From Bacteroidota bacterium (GTDB taxonomy: Bacteria > Bacteroidota > Bacteroidia > Bacteroidales > VadinHA17), in assembly GCA_003250475.1 (NCBI GenBank), contig QKGI01000050.1, positions 1 through 55,721 on the forward strand: a stretch of DNA of 55,721 bases. Direction: 5' to 3'. This document shows, piece by piece, positions 16,528 through 24,341 of this stretch (its first letter is position 1; every line of letters starts with the position of its first letter). The translations under genes and the position numbers were made by a program. Under the pieces are notes generated by a model. The model was given only the letters and a program-made list of their open reading frames with translations. It was not told the origin of the DNA and searched no databases.

Positions 16528-16532
16528 GACTT

Positions 16533-17747
16533 CTACCTGTACAGGTACAGTGTACCGCGATATTCACGGCCCTGGTATTCGACATCGTCATACCCCACGG
16601 CCCGCAGGATATAGTAATAGGCACCCGGACCCGCCTGGCGTTCAGAATTGTTTATCTTTCCGTCCCATCCCTGCCAGTCCTGCAGCTCCTCTCCTTTACC
16701 CTGGTAGTAATAAACCCGGTGCCCGCTCTTGGCAAAGATCTGCAGGTTAAGGAATTTCAACGACTTTTTATCAGGCATAAAATAGTCGTTGATGCCGTCG
16801 TCATTAGGGGTGAACACATTGGGTATCTGGAGCATAGAGGGAAGGACAGTAATCGTTACCCTGGCTGAGTCCTGGCATGTGAGTTCACTCTCGATAGCCA
16901 GCGTAATTGTGTACTCGCCCGGGACATAATAGGTGTGAAACCCCGGGTCGGGCAAGACAGAGACAGAGTCATCCCCGAACTTCCATAGATAGTTCATCGC
17001 TCTCACTGAATTGTCAGTGAACGAGACCTTTAGCGGGGCTTCTCCATCAGTCGGCTCGGCAGTGAATTCCGCCTTGACGTGTATGGAAGTATAATCGAAT
17101 GATGATGTATTTACGCAGCCGAAGCTGTCAGTTACCTCAAGCATGTAACGTACATCTGTCAGCGGAGGGGTGAATGTCACCGGGTCTATTTCAAGGTCAG
17201 GATAAGGTATTACTGAGGATGGTGATGATGACCAGAGGTGCCTGACACCGTTGGGCAGTCTTCGTGAAGCATTGTTAGACGGATCGTAATAGTAGAACTG
17301 GTCTGGTGCGGCGGTGCCGTCAAGAGCCACATAATCACAGGTATAATGTAGTAGTGCAGCGCCGGCCACCGGCTGGTCGAGACTTACCCAGGCATACAGG
17401 TCGGTGTTGTATCCACCCCCGTCACTGATGCTGACCCGGTAACCGCCCTCCACAAGCCCTGAGGCTGTTGATGTCTGCCCGCTGCCGGTCATAACGGGTA
17501 TTGTATATCCGCCACCCGTTGCATCGTATCTGGTCCAGGTGAATGTGAAAGGTGCCGTACCTCCGGGACTGGCAGCAGTAAGTGCAGCCGTTTCGCCCGG
17601 GCTGCTGACACAGAAGATGAATACGGGGTCATGCCTGGCTGTGACCGGGTAGTCGGTCATGCGGACAGCGCTGCTCCCCGGTGCGGTTATCTGCGCACTA
17701 AGTGCAAGAGGTAACAGAATGATTATGAGAGCCAGGTACCTTGACAC
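16533..17747 (-). CDS. PKD-domain protein with T9SS type B (gliding-associated) sorting domain
   Basis: 404 residues. The start is GTG at 17747 giving SRYLALIIILLPLALSAQ, a signal peptide with cleavage before Gln. Residues about 40-220 are Ig/PKD-like beta repeats. A clear PKD module (about 232-310) has FTAEPTDGEAPLKVSFTDNS and GEYTITLAI. The C-terminal about 85 residues begin IPNVFTPNDDGINDYF, the hallmark of the gliding-motility-associated C-terminal domain (T9SS type B). The product should cross the outer membrane by the type IX system and be attached to, or released from, the cell surface. It is probably an adhesin-like structural protein; no enzymatic motif is visible. Divergent from the helicase gene. 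Confidence 0.92.
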   Translation of the reverse strand: MSRYLALIIILLPLALSAQITAPGSSAVRMTDYPVTARHDPVFIFCVSSPGETAALTAASPGGTAPFTFTWTRYDATGGGYTIPVMTGSGQTSTASGLVEGGYRVSISDGGGYNTDLYAWVSLDQPVAGAALLHYTCDYVALDGTAAPDQFYYYDPSNNASRRLPNGVRHLWSSSPSSVIPYPDLEIDPVTFTPPLTDVRYMLEVTDSFGCVNTSSFDYTSIHVKAEFTAEPTDGEAPLKVSFTDNSVRAMNYLWKFGDDSVSVLPDPGFHTYYVPGEYTITLAIESELTCQDSARVTITVLPSMLQIPNVFTPNDDGINDYFMPDKKSLKFLNLQIFAKSGHRVYYYQGKGEELQDWQGWDGKINNSERQAGPGAYYYILRAVGYDDVEYQGREYRGTLYLYR

Positions 17748-17837
17748 ACTTAATAAACGGTTTTACACTGCAAAATGATATGCAAACCTAATAAAAAAAT
17801 GCCGTTCTTTGGGGCATTAAAATCCGCTTTCTCATTC

Positions 17838-20114
17838 ATGTTTCGCGACTATCTGAAAGAGCTTAACGAGGCACAGCAGGCAGCCGTCGTCAATACTGAC
17901 GGGCCTGCGATGGTTATTGCCGGTGCAGGCTCGGGCAAGACCAGGGTACTGACCTACCGTGTTGCATACCTGCTTCAAAAGGGCGTGCCTGCCCACCGGA
18001 TACTTGCCCTTACCTTTACAAATAAGGCCGCCGCAGAGATGAAGGAACGCATAAACAGGATAGTGGGACCGGAAAAGGCAGGGAGCCTCTGGATGGGAAC
18101 ATTCCATTCGATATTCGCAAGGTTCCTCAGGCATGACGGTCACTACCTCGGGTATAAAAGTAATTTCACAATATACGACCAGGACAACACCAGGAGCCTG
18201 ATACGGACCATCATCAGGGAGATGAGCCTGGATGATTCGCTCTATAAGCCGGCATCTGTAGCAGCCCGTATATCGCACGCAAAAAACAACCTTATCACCG
18301 CGCAGCAATACAGCTCGGTAGCGCAGATTCAAGAGTCTGACAAGGCGTCAAGGGTACCCGAGGCCGCCGCAATTTACAGGAATTATGCTGCCAGGTGCTT
18401 TAAGGCCAACGCCATGGACTTCGACGACCTGCTGATGAACATCAATATTCTCTTCCGTGACTTCCCCGCTGTGCTTGAAGAATACCGGAACAGGTTCGAG
18501 TACGTGCTTGTGGATGAGTACCAGGATACGAACTATGCACAGTACATTATTGTGCATAAACTCTCTGAGAAACACAGGAACCTTTGTGTTGTAGGTGACG
18601 ATGCTCAGAGCATATACTCATTCCGCGGGGCACGTATAGAGAACATCCTTAACTTCAAAAATGACTATCCCGACTATAGCCTGTTCAAGCTTGAGCAGAA
18701 CTACCGTTCCACGCAGACTATTGTCAATGCGGCAAACAGCGTCATTGAAAAGAACTCGGGACAGATCAGGAAGACCATCTACTCCAGGAATGAAGAAGGA
18801 GACAAGATAAGAGTTGTACAGACCACCATTGACAGTGAGGAGGGAATCGTTACAGCCTCTGACATCCTTGACACACGCATGAGAGAGCGTCTTGACTGGA
18901 AAGACTTTGCCATTCTGTACCGCACAAACGCGCAGTCGCGCATCTTCGAGGAGATGCTGCGCAAGCGCAATATACCCTATAAAATATACGGCGGCCAGTC
19001 GTTTTATGAGCGTAAGGAGATCAGGGACCTGATAGCCTATCTGAGACTTATCGTCAATCCCGATGATGAGGAAGCTCTCAGGCGCATAATTAATTACCCC
19101 CGGAGAGGTATTGGCGACACCACGGTTCAGAAGCTCATGGAGTTAGCCAGGACCCTGGATGTAAGCATCTGGACAATCATTTCATCACCTCAGATGAGCT
19201 CCACCTATCTCTCCCCCGCCCTGCGTACCAAGGTAAACATGTTCACGGGCCTCATGATGCCTGTCATGGCAGTAGCCGGAACAGCTACTGCCTATGATCT
19301 CGCCAGCGCCATGGCCTCGGCAAGCGGAATCATCACAGACCTGAAGCAGGGACAGGTGCCCGAGGAGATTGACAGGTTGGAGAACCTGCAGGAACTGCTG
19401 AACGGCATCAAGGAGTTTACCGAAGCGGCCCTAACCAACGGGGATCCTGCCGACATAGGCACCTGGCTCCAGTCGGTGTCGCTCCTCACCGACCAGGATC
19501 TCGAGAAACCCGAAGACAGGGATAAGGTCACCCTGATGACCATTCACTCAGCCAAAGGACTGGAATTTAAATATGTCTACATCGTTGGCCTGGAAGAGAA
19601 CCTGTTTCCTTCTGCAATGAACCTTTTCAATCCACGTGAACTTGAGGAAGAGCGGCGGCTCTTCTATGTGGCACTCACCAGAGCCTGCCGTCGGGTCACT
19701 CTCAGCTACGCGCTTAACAGGTATAAATGGGGTTCTCTTGAGCGAGGCTCGCCCAGCCGGTTCATCGGTGAGATCAACAATGATTACCTGTGGTATCCCC
19801 AGACCGGGGGCCGGCCCTTCAGGCAACGCACCGCAGAAGACTCACACCCTGCAGGAGAAAAGAGTGAGTCCTACCGGCTTCCGGCTGCCAGCAGAAATAT
19901 GACAAGGGTACGTGATGTAAGCAGCTCAGCCATGCCGTCATCAGATAGCAGCCTGGAGAAAGGAGACAGGGTGAGGCATGAGCGTTTTGGCGAAGGCGAA
20001 GTGATCTCCATCGAAGGTGAAGCGCCAAACACTACAGCCATGATTGATTTTGCGAGTGCCGGAACAAAAAAACTGCTCCTGCGTTTTGCAAAACTGACAA
20101 AACTCCAGGAGTGA
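17838..20114 (+). CDS. UvrD/PcrA/Rep superfamily ATP-dependent DNA helicase
   Basis: 758 residues from the ATG at 17838 (MFRDYLKELNEAQ), which matches the usual PcrA start; an earlier ATG at 17775 would add 21 residues with no counterpart in the family. Motifs in order: Q-motif LNEAQQAAV, Walker A AGAGSGKT, Ia LTFTNKAAAEMKERI, II DEYQDTN, III GDDAQSIYSFRGA, IV QNYRST, V TIHSAKGLEFKYVYIVG with EENLFP, VI EEERRLFYVALTRA. The C-terminal tail has the PcrA-like GDRVRHERFGEGEVISIEG. It unwinds DNA 3' to 5' in repair and in clearing stalled forks or RecA filaments. A monocistronic gene, divergent from the T9SS cargo gene. Confidence 0.94.
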   Translation: MFRDYLKELNEAQQAAVVNTDGPAMVIAGAGSGKTRVLTYRVAYLLQKGVPAHRILALTFTNKAAAEMKERINRIVGPEKAGSLWMGTFHSIFARFLRHDGHYLGYKSNFTIYDQDNTRSLIRTIIREMSLDDSLYKPASVAARISHAKNNLITAQQYSSVAQIQESDKASRVPEAAAIYRNYAARCFKANAMDFDDLLMNINILFRDFPAVLEEYRNRFEYVLVDEYQDTNYAQYIIVHKLSEKHRNLCVVGDDAQSIYSFRGARIENILNFKNDYPDYSLFKLEQNYRSTQTIVNAANSVIEKNSGQIRKTIYSRNEEGDKIRVVQTTIDSEEGIVTASDILDTRMRERLDWKDFAILYRTNAQSRIFEEMLRKRNIPYKIYGGQSFYERKEIRDLIAYLRLIVNPDDEEALRRIINYPRRGIGDTTVQKLMELARTLDVSIWTIISSPQMSSTYLSPALRTKVNMFTGLMMPVMAVAGTATAYDLASAMASASGIITDLKQGQVPEEIDRLENLQELLNGIKEFTEAALTNGDPADIGTWLQSVSLLTDQDLEKPEDRDKVTLMTIHSAKGLEFKYVYIVGLEENLFPSAMNLFNPRELEEERRLFYVALTRACRRVTLSYALNRYKWGSLERGSPSRFIGEINNDYLWYPQTGGRPFRQRTAEDSHPAGEKSESYRLPAASRNMTRVRDVSSSAMPSSDSSLEKGDRVRHERFGEGEVISIEGEAPNTTAMIDFASAGTKKLLLRFAKLTKLQE

Positions 20115-20216
20115 GGGTGCCCCTCTCACCTGTAACAGCATAAGTCACCGGCTGACGGCAGGGAAATGCCAGGCCATCTGCCCCACGGGCTTTTGCCGGG
20201 TGAAAATCTCTTAAGC

Positions 20217-21083
20217 CTATTTGCCCATATCCATCTGCATGAGCGAAACGCCTGCGGTTGAGATGGTGTATGAGGCTTTCAGATCTACTTTGGTCACTTC
20301 GGATTTAGTGGCCAGTTTGCCTTTCTCATAGGTCTCGGAAGCCATTACCGCTCCTTTGACCGAGGCCATCCCGAAGTTCCGGGGCATGCCCTTCTGGTTC
20401 CCGTAGAGCTTCTGGCTGACATGTAACTTCAGCTCTTCGGTGGCCCAGACGTTGGAGACCACCTTTCCTTTATCCTCTGTTATCTCGTACCCTTCACAAC
20501 GATAGCCACAGATAGTCTTCGTCTCACCTGTTTTTCTGACGGTAACATCGTTTTCCGCCTCCGGCATTTCTCCTTCATCAGCGGAATCGGGTATCGGCAT
20601 GATCATACCTGTCTTTCCTCCTTCCATGACGGCAAAGGTTATCATAACCTTGTTCACTGCATCTATTATTGCCGTGGCCTGCAGCGACTGCCCTTCATCA
20701 TCAGTTATGGTTCTGCTCTCCATACCTATGTTGCTGTTGCCGGTGTTGAACCATATCTCTGAATCCATGGTACCTTCAGGTTTGCCTTTATCATAAATTT
20801 CGGTCTTCATCTGCATCATTCCGCGGAAATCATAAGACTGGTCGTACTTTGCAGTAACCTTACCTATACCTAGTTTTGTAAGGTCAAAGGAGCCCTCCTG
20901 CGCCTGACCGGCAGAAGCTTCTTCGTTCAAAGTATCTTCCTTGCCGGCAGTTGCTTCCCTCTCAAGAGCCTCGTTCAGTTTCTCCCCGAGTTTCTGTTTG
21001 AGCTTGCTTCCCAACTGTGCCTCTGCATTGAGAGGTACTAAAAATGCTGCTGCCAGCATAATAATAAATCCTTTATGTGCCAT
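20217..21083 (-). CDS. DUF4412-type secreted protein
   Basis: 288 residues with a signal peptide ending LNAEAQ, a charged spacer (about 24-65, KLKQKLGEKLNEALERE) and a beta-rich domain of the DUF4412 kind. That domain contains FRGMMQMKTEIYDKGKPEG near 90-108 and TICGYRCEGYEI near 190-201, where the two Cys may form a disulfide. Function of the family is unknown; periplasmic or outer-membrane location is expected. It has its own -7 box 28 nt upstream and lies alone between the helicase gene and the terminator of the next transcript. Confidence 0.8.
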   Translation of the reverse strand: MAHKGFIIMLAAAFLVPLNAEAQLGSKLKQKLGEKLNEALEREATAGKEDTLNEEASAGQAQEGSFDLTKLGIGKVTAKYDQSYDFRGMMQMKTEIYDKGKPEGTMDSEIWFNTGNSNIGMESRTITDDEGQSLQATAIIDAVNKVMITFAVMEGGKTGMIMPIPDSADEGEMPEAENDVTVRKTGETKTICGYRCEGYEITEDKGKVVSNVWATEELKLHVSQKLYGNQKGMPRNFGMASVKGAVMASETYEKGKLATKSEVTKVDLKASYTISTAGVSLMQMDMGK

Positions 21084-21111
21084 GATAACTAATTTAAATT
21101 TTTGGTTGAAT

Positions 21112-21119
21112 CAAAGGTA
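21112..21119 (-). promoter_or_regulatory. candidate -7 box of the DUF4412 gene
   Basis: TACCTTTG on the minus strand (TAnnTTTG), 28 nt before the start codon at 21083. Confidence 0.5.
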
Positions 21120-21151
21120 AACAAAATGGAGCTGCTTCACTATCATCATCT

Positions 21152-21196
21152 AAAAAAAAGCCCTCCGGCTGACATCCGGCACAGCGGCAGTGGGCT
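21152..21196 (-). terminator. Rho-independent terminator after the polytopic membrane protein gene
   Basis: On the minus strand AGCCC (21192-21196) pairs with GGGCT (21159-21163), with an inner CCGG/CCGG stem, and is followed by eight T. A second hairpin, GAGCCGG/CCGGCTC (21225-21246), lies between it and the stop at 21291 without a good U-tract. Confidence 0.75.
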
Positions 21197-21290
21197 CTTC
21201 CGCTATCGTGTTGATAAATGAAGGGAGCCGGCTGATGCACCGGCTCTCTCAATGAAGATTATGAAGTTCAAACAAATGGATGCACTAAAA

Positions 21291-22064
21291 TTATGCTTCA
21301 GTATCATCTGCCGGGGCTGCCTCCGGACCCGGTACGCCTTCAACCTGGTAAAGTCCTTTTTCAATCAGTACCGACTGGTACAGGGTTGCGTATGCGCTCC
21401 TGACCCACATATCAGCGACAAGTACTCCTATGAAGAAACATATGAAACCGGCGATGAAGATAAAGAATGCTACTACTCCCATCAGGAAAATTGTCCATCC
21501 GTGACCCCTTGTAAGCTTCCAGCTCTCCTCGGCAGCCTTTATCGGATCAAGATTCCTGTCCATCACAAGGTAGGGAGTGAATGCCAGCCGGCATGCAATA
21601 ATTATACCCGGGACAAAAAGGAAAACGATACCTATTCCCACCAGGGCTGTTACGAGCAGGTTGGCAAGAACAATGTTAAGGTAGCTCTTGCTGAAACCTT
21701 TTATAAGCATCTCAAAATCAGGGGTGATCTGACGAGCTGACTGCACAAACATCATCTTTGCCCCATACTGGAACACAGGCCTCAGGAGAAGAAAGTAAAG
21801 CAATCCGATCAGCCCGAGAAAAGCAGCCGCTACTCCGACAGCCCCGATCTTGAAGAAGTTATCCATGTCAAATGGTATGGATTCAAAGTCAAACGGATCA
21901 ACCTTAACGTTACCATGACCGAAAATAGACATCGGGCCTGAAATAATGGCCATAACCAATACCACAAGCAACAGTCTGAGAAAATTGTCTGCCATAACCT
22001 TCCACCCGGTGCCGTAAGAACCGCTGAAGGAAGGAACATACCTGTACACTCTTTTTGTTTCCAT
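21291..22064 (-). CDS. polytopic membrane protein (DUF975/YciC-like)
   Basis: 257 residues from the ATG at 22064 (METKRVYRYVPSFSGSYGTGW); the longer reading to 22124 adds 20 unlikely residues. About six hydrophobic segments are visible. Mid-protein it has GKMMFVQSARQ-like and RLAFTPYLVMDRNLDPIKAAEESWKLTRGH, split over two helices: the 'PyLi-mdr..dpi.Al..Sw.ltrG' pattern of integral membrane proteins in the DUF975/YciC class. The C-terminus is acidic (PEAAPADDTEA). Function unknown. It is divergent from a membrane-bound LuxR-type regulator, and the repeats between them could serve both genes. Confidence 0.75.
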   Translation of the reverse strand: METKRVYRYVPSFSGSYGTGWKVMADNFLRLLLVVLVMAIISGPMSIFGHGNVKVDPFDFESIPFDMDNFFKIGAVGVAAAFLGLIGLLYFLLLRPVFQYGAKMMFVQSARQITPDFEMLIKGFSKSYLNIVLANLLVTALVGIGIVFLFVPGIIIACRLAFTPYLVMDRNLDPIKAAEESWKLTRGHGWTIFLMGVVAFFIFIAGFICFFIGVLVADMWVRSAYATLYQSVLIEKGLYQVEGVPGPEAAPADDTEA

Positions 22065-22109
22065 CTTATTAAGCTTTTTACTGTTTGGAAAAATTTTTTT
22101 CTGTCGGAA

Positions 22110-22117
22110 CAAATGTA
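22110..22117 (-). promoter_or_regulatory. candidate -7 box of the membrane protein gene
   Basis: TACATTTG on the minus strand (TAnnTTTG), 45 nt before the start at 22064. The three operator-like repeats begin 26 bp upstream of it. Confidence 0.5.
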
Positions 22118-22142
22118 TACGCATATACCAGGATGTAATTCA

Positions 22143-22203
22143 TACCTTAGTAGTGAAATTGAAAAATCCTACTTTAGTATTCATTATACTACTTTGGTAG
22201 TGA
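22143..22203 (+). repeat. three operator-like 14-bp repeats in a divergent promoter region
   Basis: TACCTTAGTAGTGA (22143-22156), TACTTTAGTATTCA (22170-22183) and TACTTTGGTAGTGA (22190-22203). All are in the same orientation and each contains the dyad TAC-N4-GTA. They lie between the membrane protein gene and the LuxR-type gene and end 31 bp before the latter's start. Confidence 0.65.
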
Positions 22204-22234
22204 TTATTTATCAGCTCTTTACGAAACCGGAAAA

Positions 22235-23167
22235 ATGGAGTTAATCATCCTGATCATATTTTTCTTCTCCGCAGCGATGGCTGCCGGCAGCATTCTCCTG
22301 CTCTCAAGACTGCTTGAAGAACACCCGGCTCCCTACATCAGGTCCCTGTTCTACATGTATATCTTCATCTCTGCGTTTGGCTTTTACGGTATATGGGGAC
22401 AATTTATCATTGTCACTTTTGCCGGCGACAGGCTTGAGCCTGACCTCTTTTCGACCGTATCGGTGGTATCGCTGTTACTTGGATTGCCATTTCTTGTCTT
22501 CGGATGGATGATGCTTTTAAGATTTGCCTCCGAAGCTGCCGGTATTACTATGAAGAGCCTCTTTACCCTGATCTTCCTGCTGGTAAACTTCGGTGTAATT
22601 GTTGCCCTGGGATTGGTTATCAGGGATATGGAAATGAGCGACGCTCTGCCCTATTTTAAGTATTATTATGCTGTGGCGGCAGTTCTGTTTTCAGTCTCTG
22701 CCGGCCTGCTGCTGCTTCAGGGCAGTTCAGCCTCTCCTGGCAGGAATGACAGGACCAATATCGCCGTTGTGATTGTTGCGGGAGCTATTTCTCAGGCTGC
22801 CGTCCTGCTGTTGATTCCCCACTCCGTGTGGATGGCTCTTGTGTTTGTCTTCCTGCTGTTTGCGGAGATAACACTACTTCCACTATACCTTACCTATAAG
22901 ACTGACATCACATCATCCTTCTCTCCTGATCAACTGAACCTGCCCCTTGATATAGAGGAGTTCTTCATAAAACACGACATCTCACCCAGGGAGGCTGAAA
23001 TAATTGAAGAGATTTGCAGGGGACTGAGTAACCAGGAGATAGCCGACAAGCTCTTCATCACCCTGCAGACAGTAAAAGATCACTCCTCGCGTATCTACAT
23101 GAAGACTAACGTAAGGAACAGGATGCAGCTCATGGCACTTGTCAGGGCCCTTGAGGTCAGGGGCTAG
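22235..23167 (+). CDS. membrane-bound LuxR-type transcriptional regulator
   Basis: 310 residues. About seven hydrophobic helices (residues 1-225) come first, then a linker, then a C-terminal LuxR/GerE helix-turn-helix (about 248-308): ISPREAEIIEEICRGLSNQEIADKL, TLQTVKDHSSRIYMKTNVRNR, all canonical. Membrane-tethered one-component regulators of this build bind DNA at the membrane and sense a signal through the helices. The signal is unknown. The three direct repeats just upstream are natural autoregulatory or divergent-gene operators. The gene ends tail-to-tail with the CHAD gene, sharing the palindrome CTAG as stop codon on both strands. Confidence 0.9.
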   Translation: MELIILIIFFFSAAMAAGSILLLSRLLEEHPAPYIRSLFYMYIFISAFGFYGIWGQFIIVTFAGDRLEPDLFSTVSVVSLLLGLPFLVFGWMMLLRFASEAAGITMKSLFTLIFLLVNFGVIVALGLVIRDMEMSDALPYFKYYYAVAAVLFSVSAGLLLLQGSSASPGRNDRTNIAVVIVAGAISQAAVLLLIPHSVWMALVFVFLLFAEITLLPLYLTYKTDITSSFSPDQLNLPLDIEEFFIKHDISPREAEIIEEICRGLSNQEIADKLFITLQTVKDHSSRIYMKTNVRNRMQLMALVRALEVRG

Positions 23168-24057
23168 CTGTCTGCCACTGCCGGGAGAATAATATCAAGA
23201 AGATCATTAAGCTTTCTGCCCGGCGGGAAGAGCCTGTATGCCACGGGCCATACCTTCATGAGATACCTGTCCTGCCTGTTTCTTATGACTATTGCCAGTT
23301 CATCAGCTTCAATACTGTTATCCGGATCTCCGTAACTGTATCCGGTAATTGCCATGATCTGGGAAAGGTCATTGTACCGGCCCAGGTTCTGTGTCAGGGC
23401 ATTGAGCTTCTTCTCCAGCGATTTGACCCTTGACGGGCTCAGATGACGGAAATAGCCTGCCTGGTACATGAAGGTCTTTGCCTTCTTCCTGAATTCATGC
23501 AGCAGGGCCGGTTTGGGATTATTTCTGCATGCCAAGTATGCTTTAGCAGCAAGACCATAGCTTTTCTCAAGCTCTCCCAGCAGCAGGTTTAAATCCGGCT
23601 CTTTCAGGCTGAGGAAGCGCAGCCTGTGTTTAGCCCTCGTGAGCCGGCCGGCAACCTCTGTCACAACTTTTACCTGTACGCCGGCCTCCTCCCACGTAGA
23701 GTAGGGCTTCCGGAGAAGTCCCCTCAGCTTCTCATCATCCCGCAGCCTGCGGAAGAGTCCCGGGTTATCCTTCTTAAGGGCCCTGACAGTCTTTCGCATC
23801 ACATCCGTCTCCCTCCACGATGACAGTATGCGGCCTGTCTCCCGTCCGGCCAGGTACTCCCTCCTGTAGACCTTTTCATCCAGAAGAGGTCTTACCAGCC
23901 TGACAGCAGCACGGTGCTTCTTCATCATCACCCGGATGTCATGAATGGCCGCCCCGTCTGGCAAAGGCTGCCGGCCAAGAAGCTCCAGGGAACCGGAAAT
24001 AAGGTCAGCCATCGATGTTTTAATGTCCCTGATATTTCTGATATCGCCGGATTGCAT
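23164..24057 (-). CDS. CHAD domain protein (polyphosphate-binding)
   Basis: 297 residues from the ATG at 24057; a TTG two codons earlier is the alternative. A single CHAD domain covers almost the whole length. It begins IHDIRVMMKKHRAAVRLVRPLL and its second half has LLHEFRKKAKTFMYQAGYF, the paired 'H-x-x-R-x-x-x-K(R)' helices that place many Lys and Arg in a central basic pore. CHAD domains bind inorganic polyphosphate and often neighbour polyP metabolic genes. Here polyphosphate kinase lies 1.9 kb away on the other strand. It is probably a polyP-granule or polyP-sensing protein. No CYTH domain is attached. Confidence 0.88.
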   Translation of the reverse strand: MQSGDIRNIRDIKTSMADLISGSLELLGRQPLPDGAAIHDIRVMMKKHRAAVRLVRPLLDEKVYRREYLAGRETGRILSSWRETDVMRKTVRALKKDNPGLFRRLRDDEKLRGLLRKPYSTWEEAGVQVKVVTEVAGRLTRAKHRLRFLSLKEPDLNLLLGELEKSYGLAAKAYLACRNNPKPALLHEFRKKAKTFMYQAGYFRHLSPSRVKSLEKKLNALTQNLGRYNDLSQIMAITGYSYGDPDNSIEADELAIVIRNRQDRYLMKVWPVAYRLFPPGRKLNDLLDIILPAVADS

Positions 24058-24215
24058 AATCAAAATATTTGTACATCATAAAATTACACAATTGTGCCGG
24101 AACCGCGGTAGGAAATAACCGGTAAGAGCCTGCTGCACACATGATCATTAACCCGGGTATATAACATTTTAACAATTTTGTAACTCAGTTGCCAATAACT
24201 CATGCTGTCAAATAG

Positions 24216-24224
24216 TTATCCACA
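24216..24224 (+). other. perfect DnaA-box match in an AT-rich divergent spacer
   Basis: TTATCCACA equals the classical strong DnaA box. It lies in the 284-bp gene-free spacer 24058-24341, which otherwise holds only the pfk -7 box. One perfect match in a window of this size is not statistically striking, so binding is only a possibility. Confidence 0.3.
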
Positions 24225-24298
24225 TAGTAAAGTGAGAATAAAACTTTCAGGCAGATGATCTTCAATAATGTTTATGTCTGATAAACATGCCGGTTTCA

Positions 24299-24306
24299 TA
24301 TCTTTG
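24299..24306 (+). promoter_or_regulatory. candidate -7 box of the pfk operon
   Basis: TATCTTTG (TAnnTTTG), 35 nt before the pfk start; TCTG lies 18 nt upstream as a possible degenerate -33 element. Confidence 0.5.
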
Positions 24307-24341
24307 ATATATAATTATCATAATTAACCTCACCGGAACAA

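Larger units (their letters stand above)
16289..16532. other. gene-free stretch with hairpins and degenerate short repeats
   Basis: No convincing gene in these 244 bases; the short open frames here run through repeats. It contains a perfect hairpin CGCCA/TGGCG (16386-16397), another TCCCGATA/TATCGGGA (16418-16441), the tandem CTTCAGAC block (16460-16504), and TTTGTCG/CGACAAA (16509-16527) next to the stop codon of the T9SS gene. The stretch around 16325-16375 also reads like degenerate 8-base units (TCTTGCGG, TCTTGCAG and variants on the minus strand). Confidence 0.6.

Noticed and set aside
16454-16750. Open frame through the CTTCAGAC repeats giving an RPSDLRPSD-type protein
   Set aside because: The frame is a by-product of the tandem repeat and runs antisense into the real T9SS gene; no start context, no domain.
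17775-17837. Longer N-terminus for the helicase starting at 17775
   Set aside because: The extra 21 residues have no counterpart in PcrA/UvrD proteins, and MFRDYLKELNEAQ matches the family start.
19628-19641. parS-like CACGTG core inside the helicase gene (also CACGTG-type cores near 11398 and 27238)
   Set aside because: Flanks do not match the GTTTCACGTGAAAC pattern, and single CACGTG hexamers are expected by chance.
24058-24341. Origin of replication at the divergent CHAD-pfk spacer
   Set aside because: Only one perfect DnaA box, no cluster, no dnaA or other origin genes next to it; one match is near chance level in a window this size.
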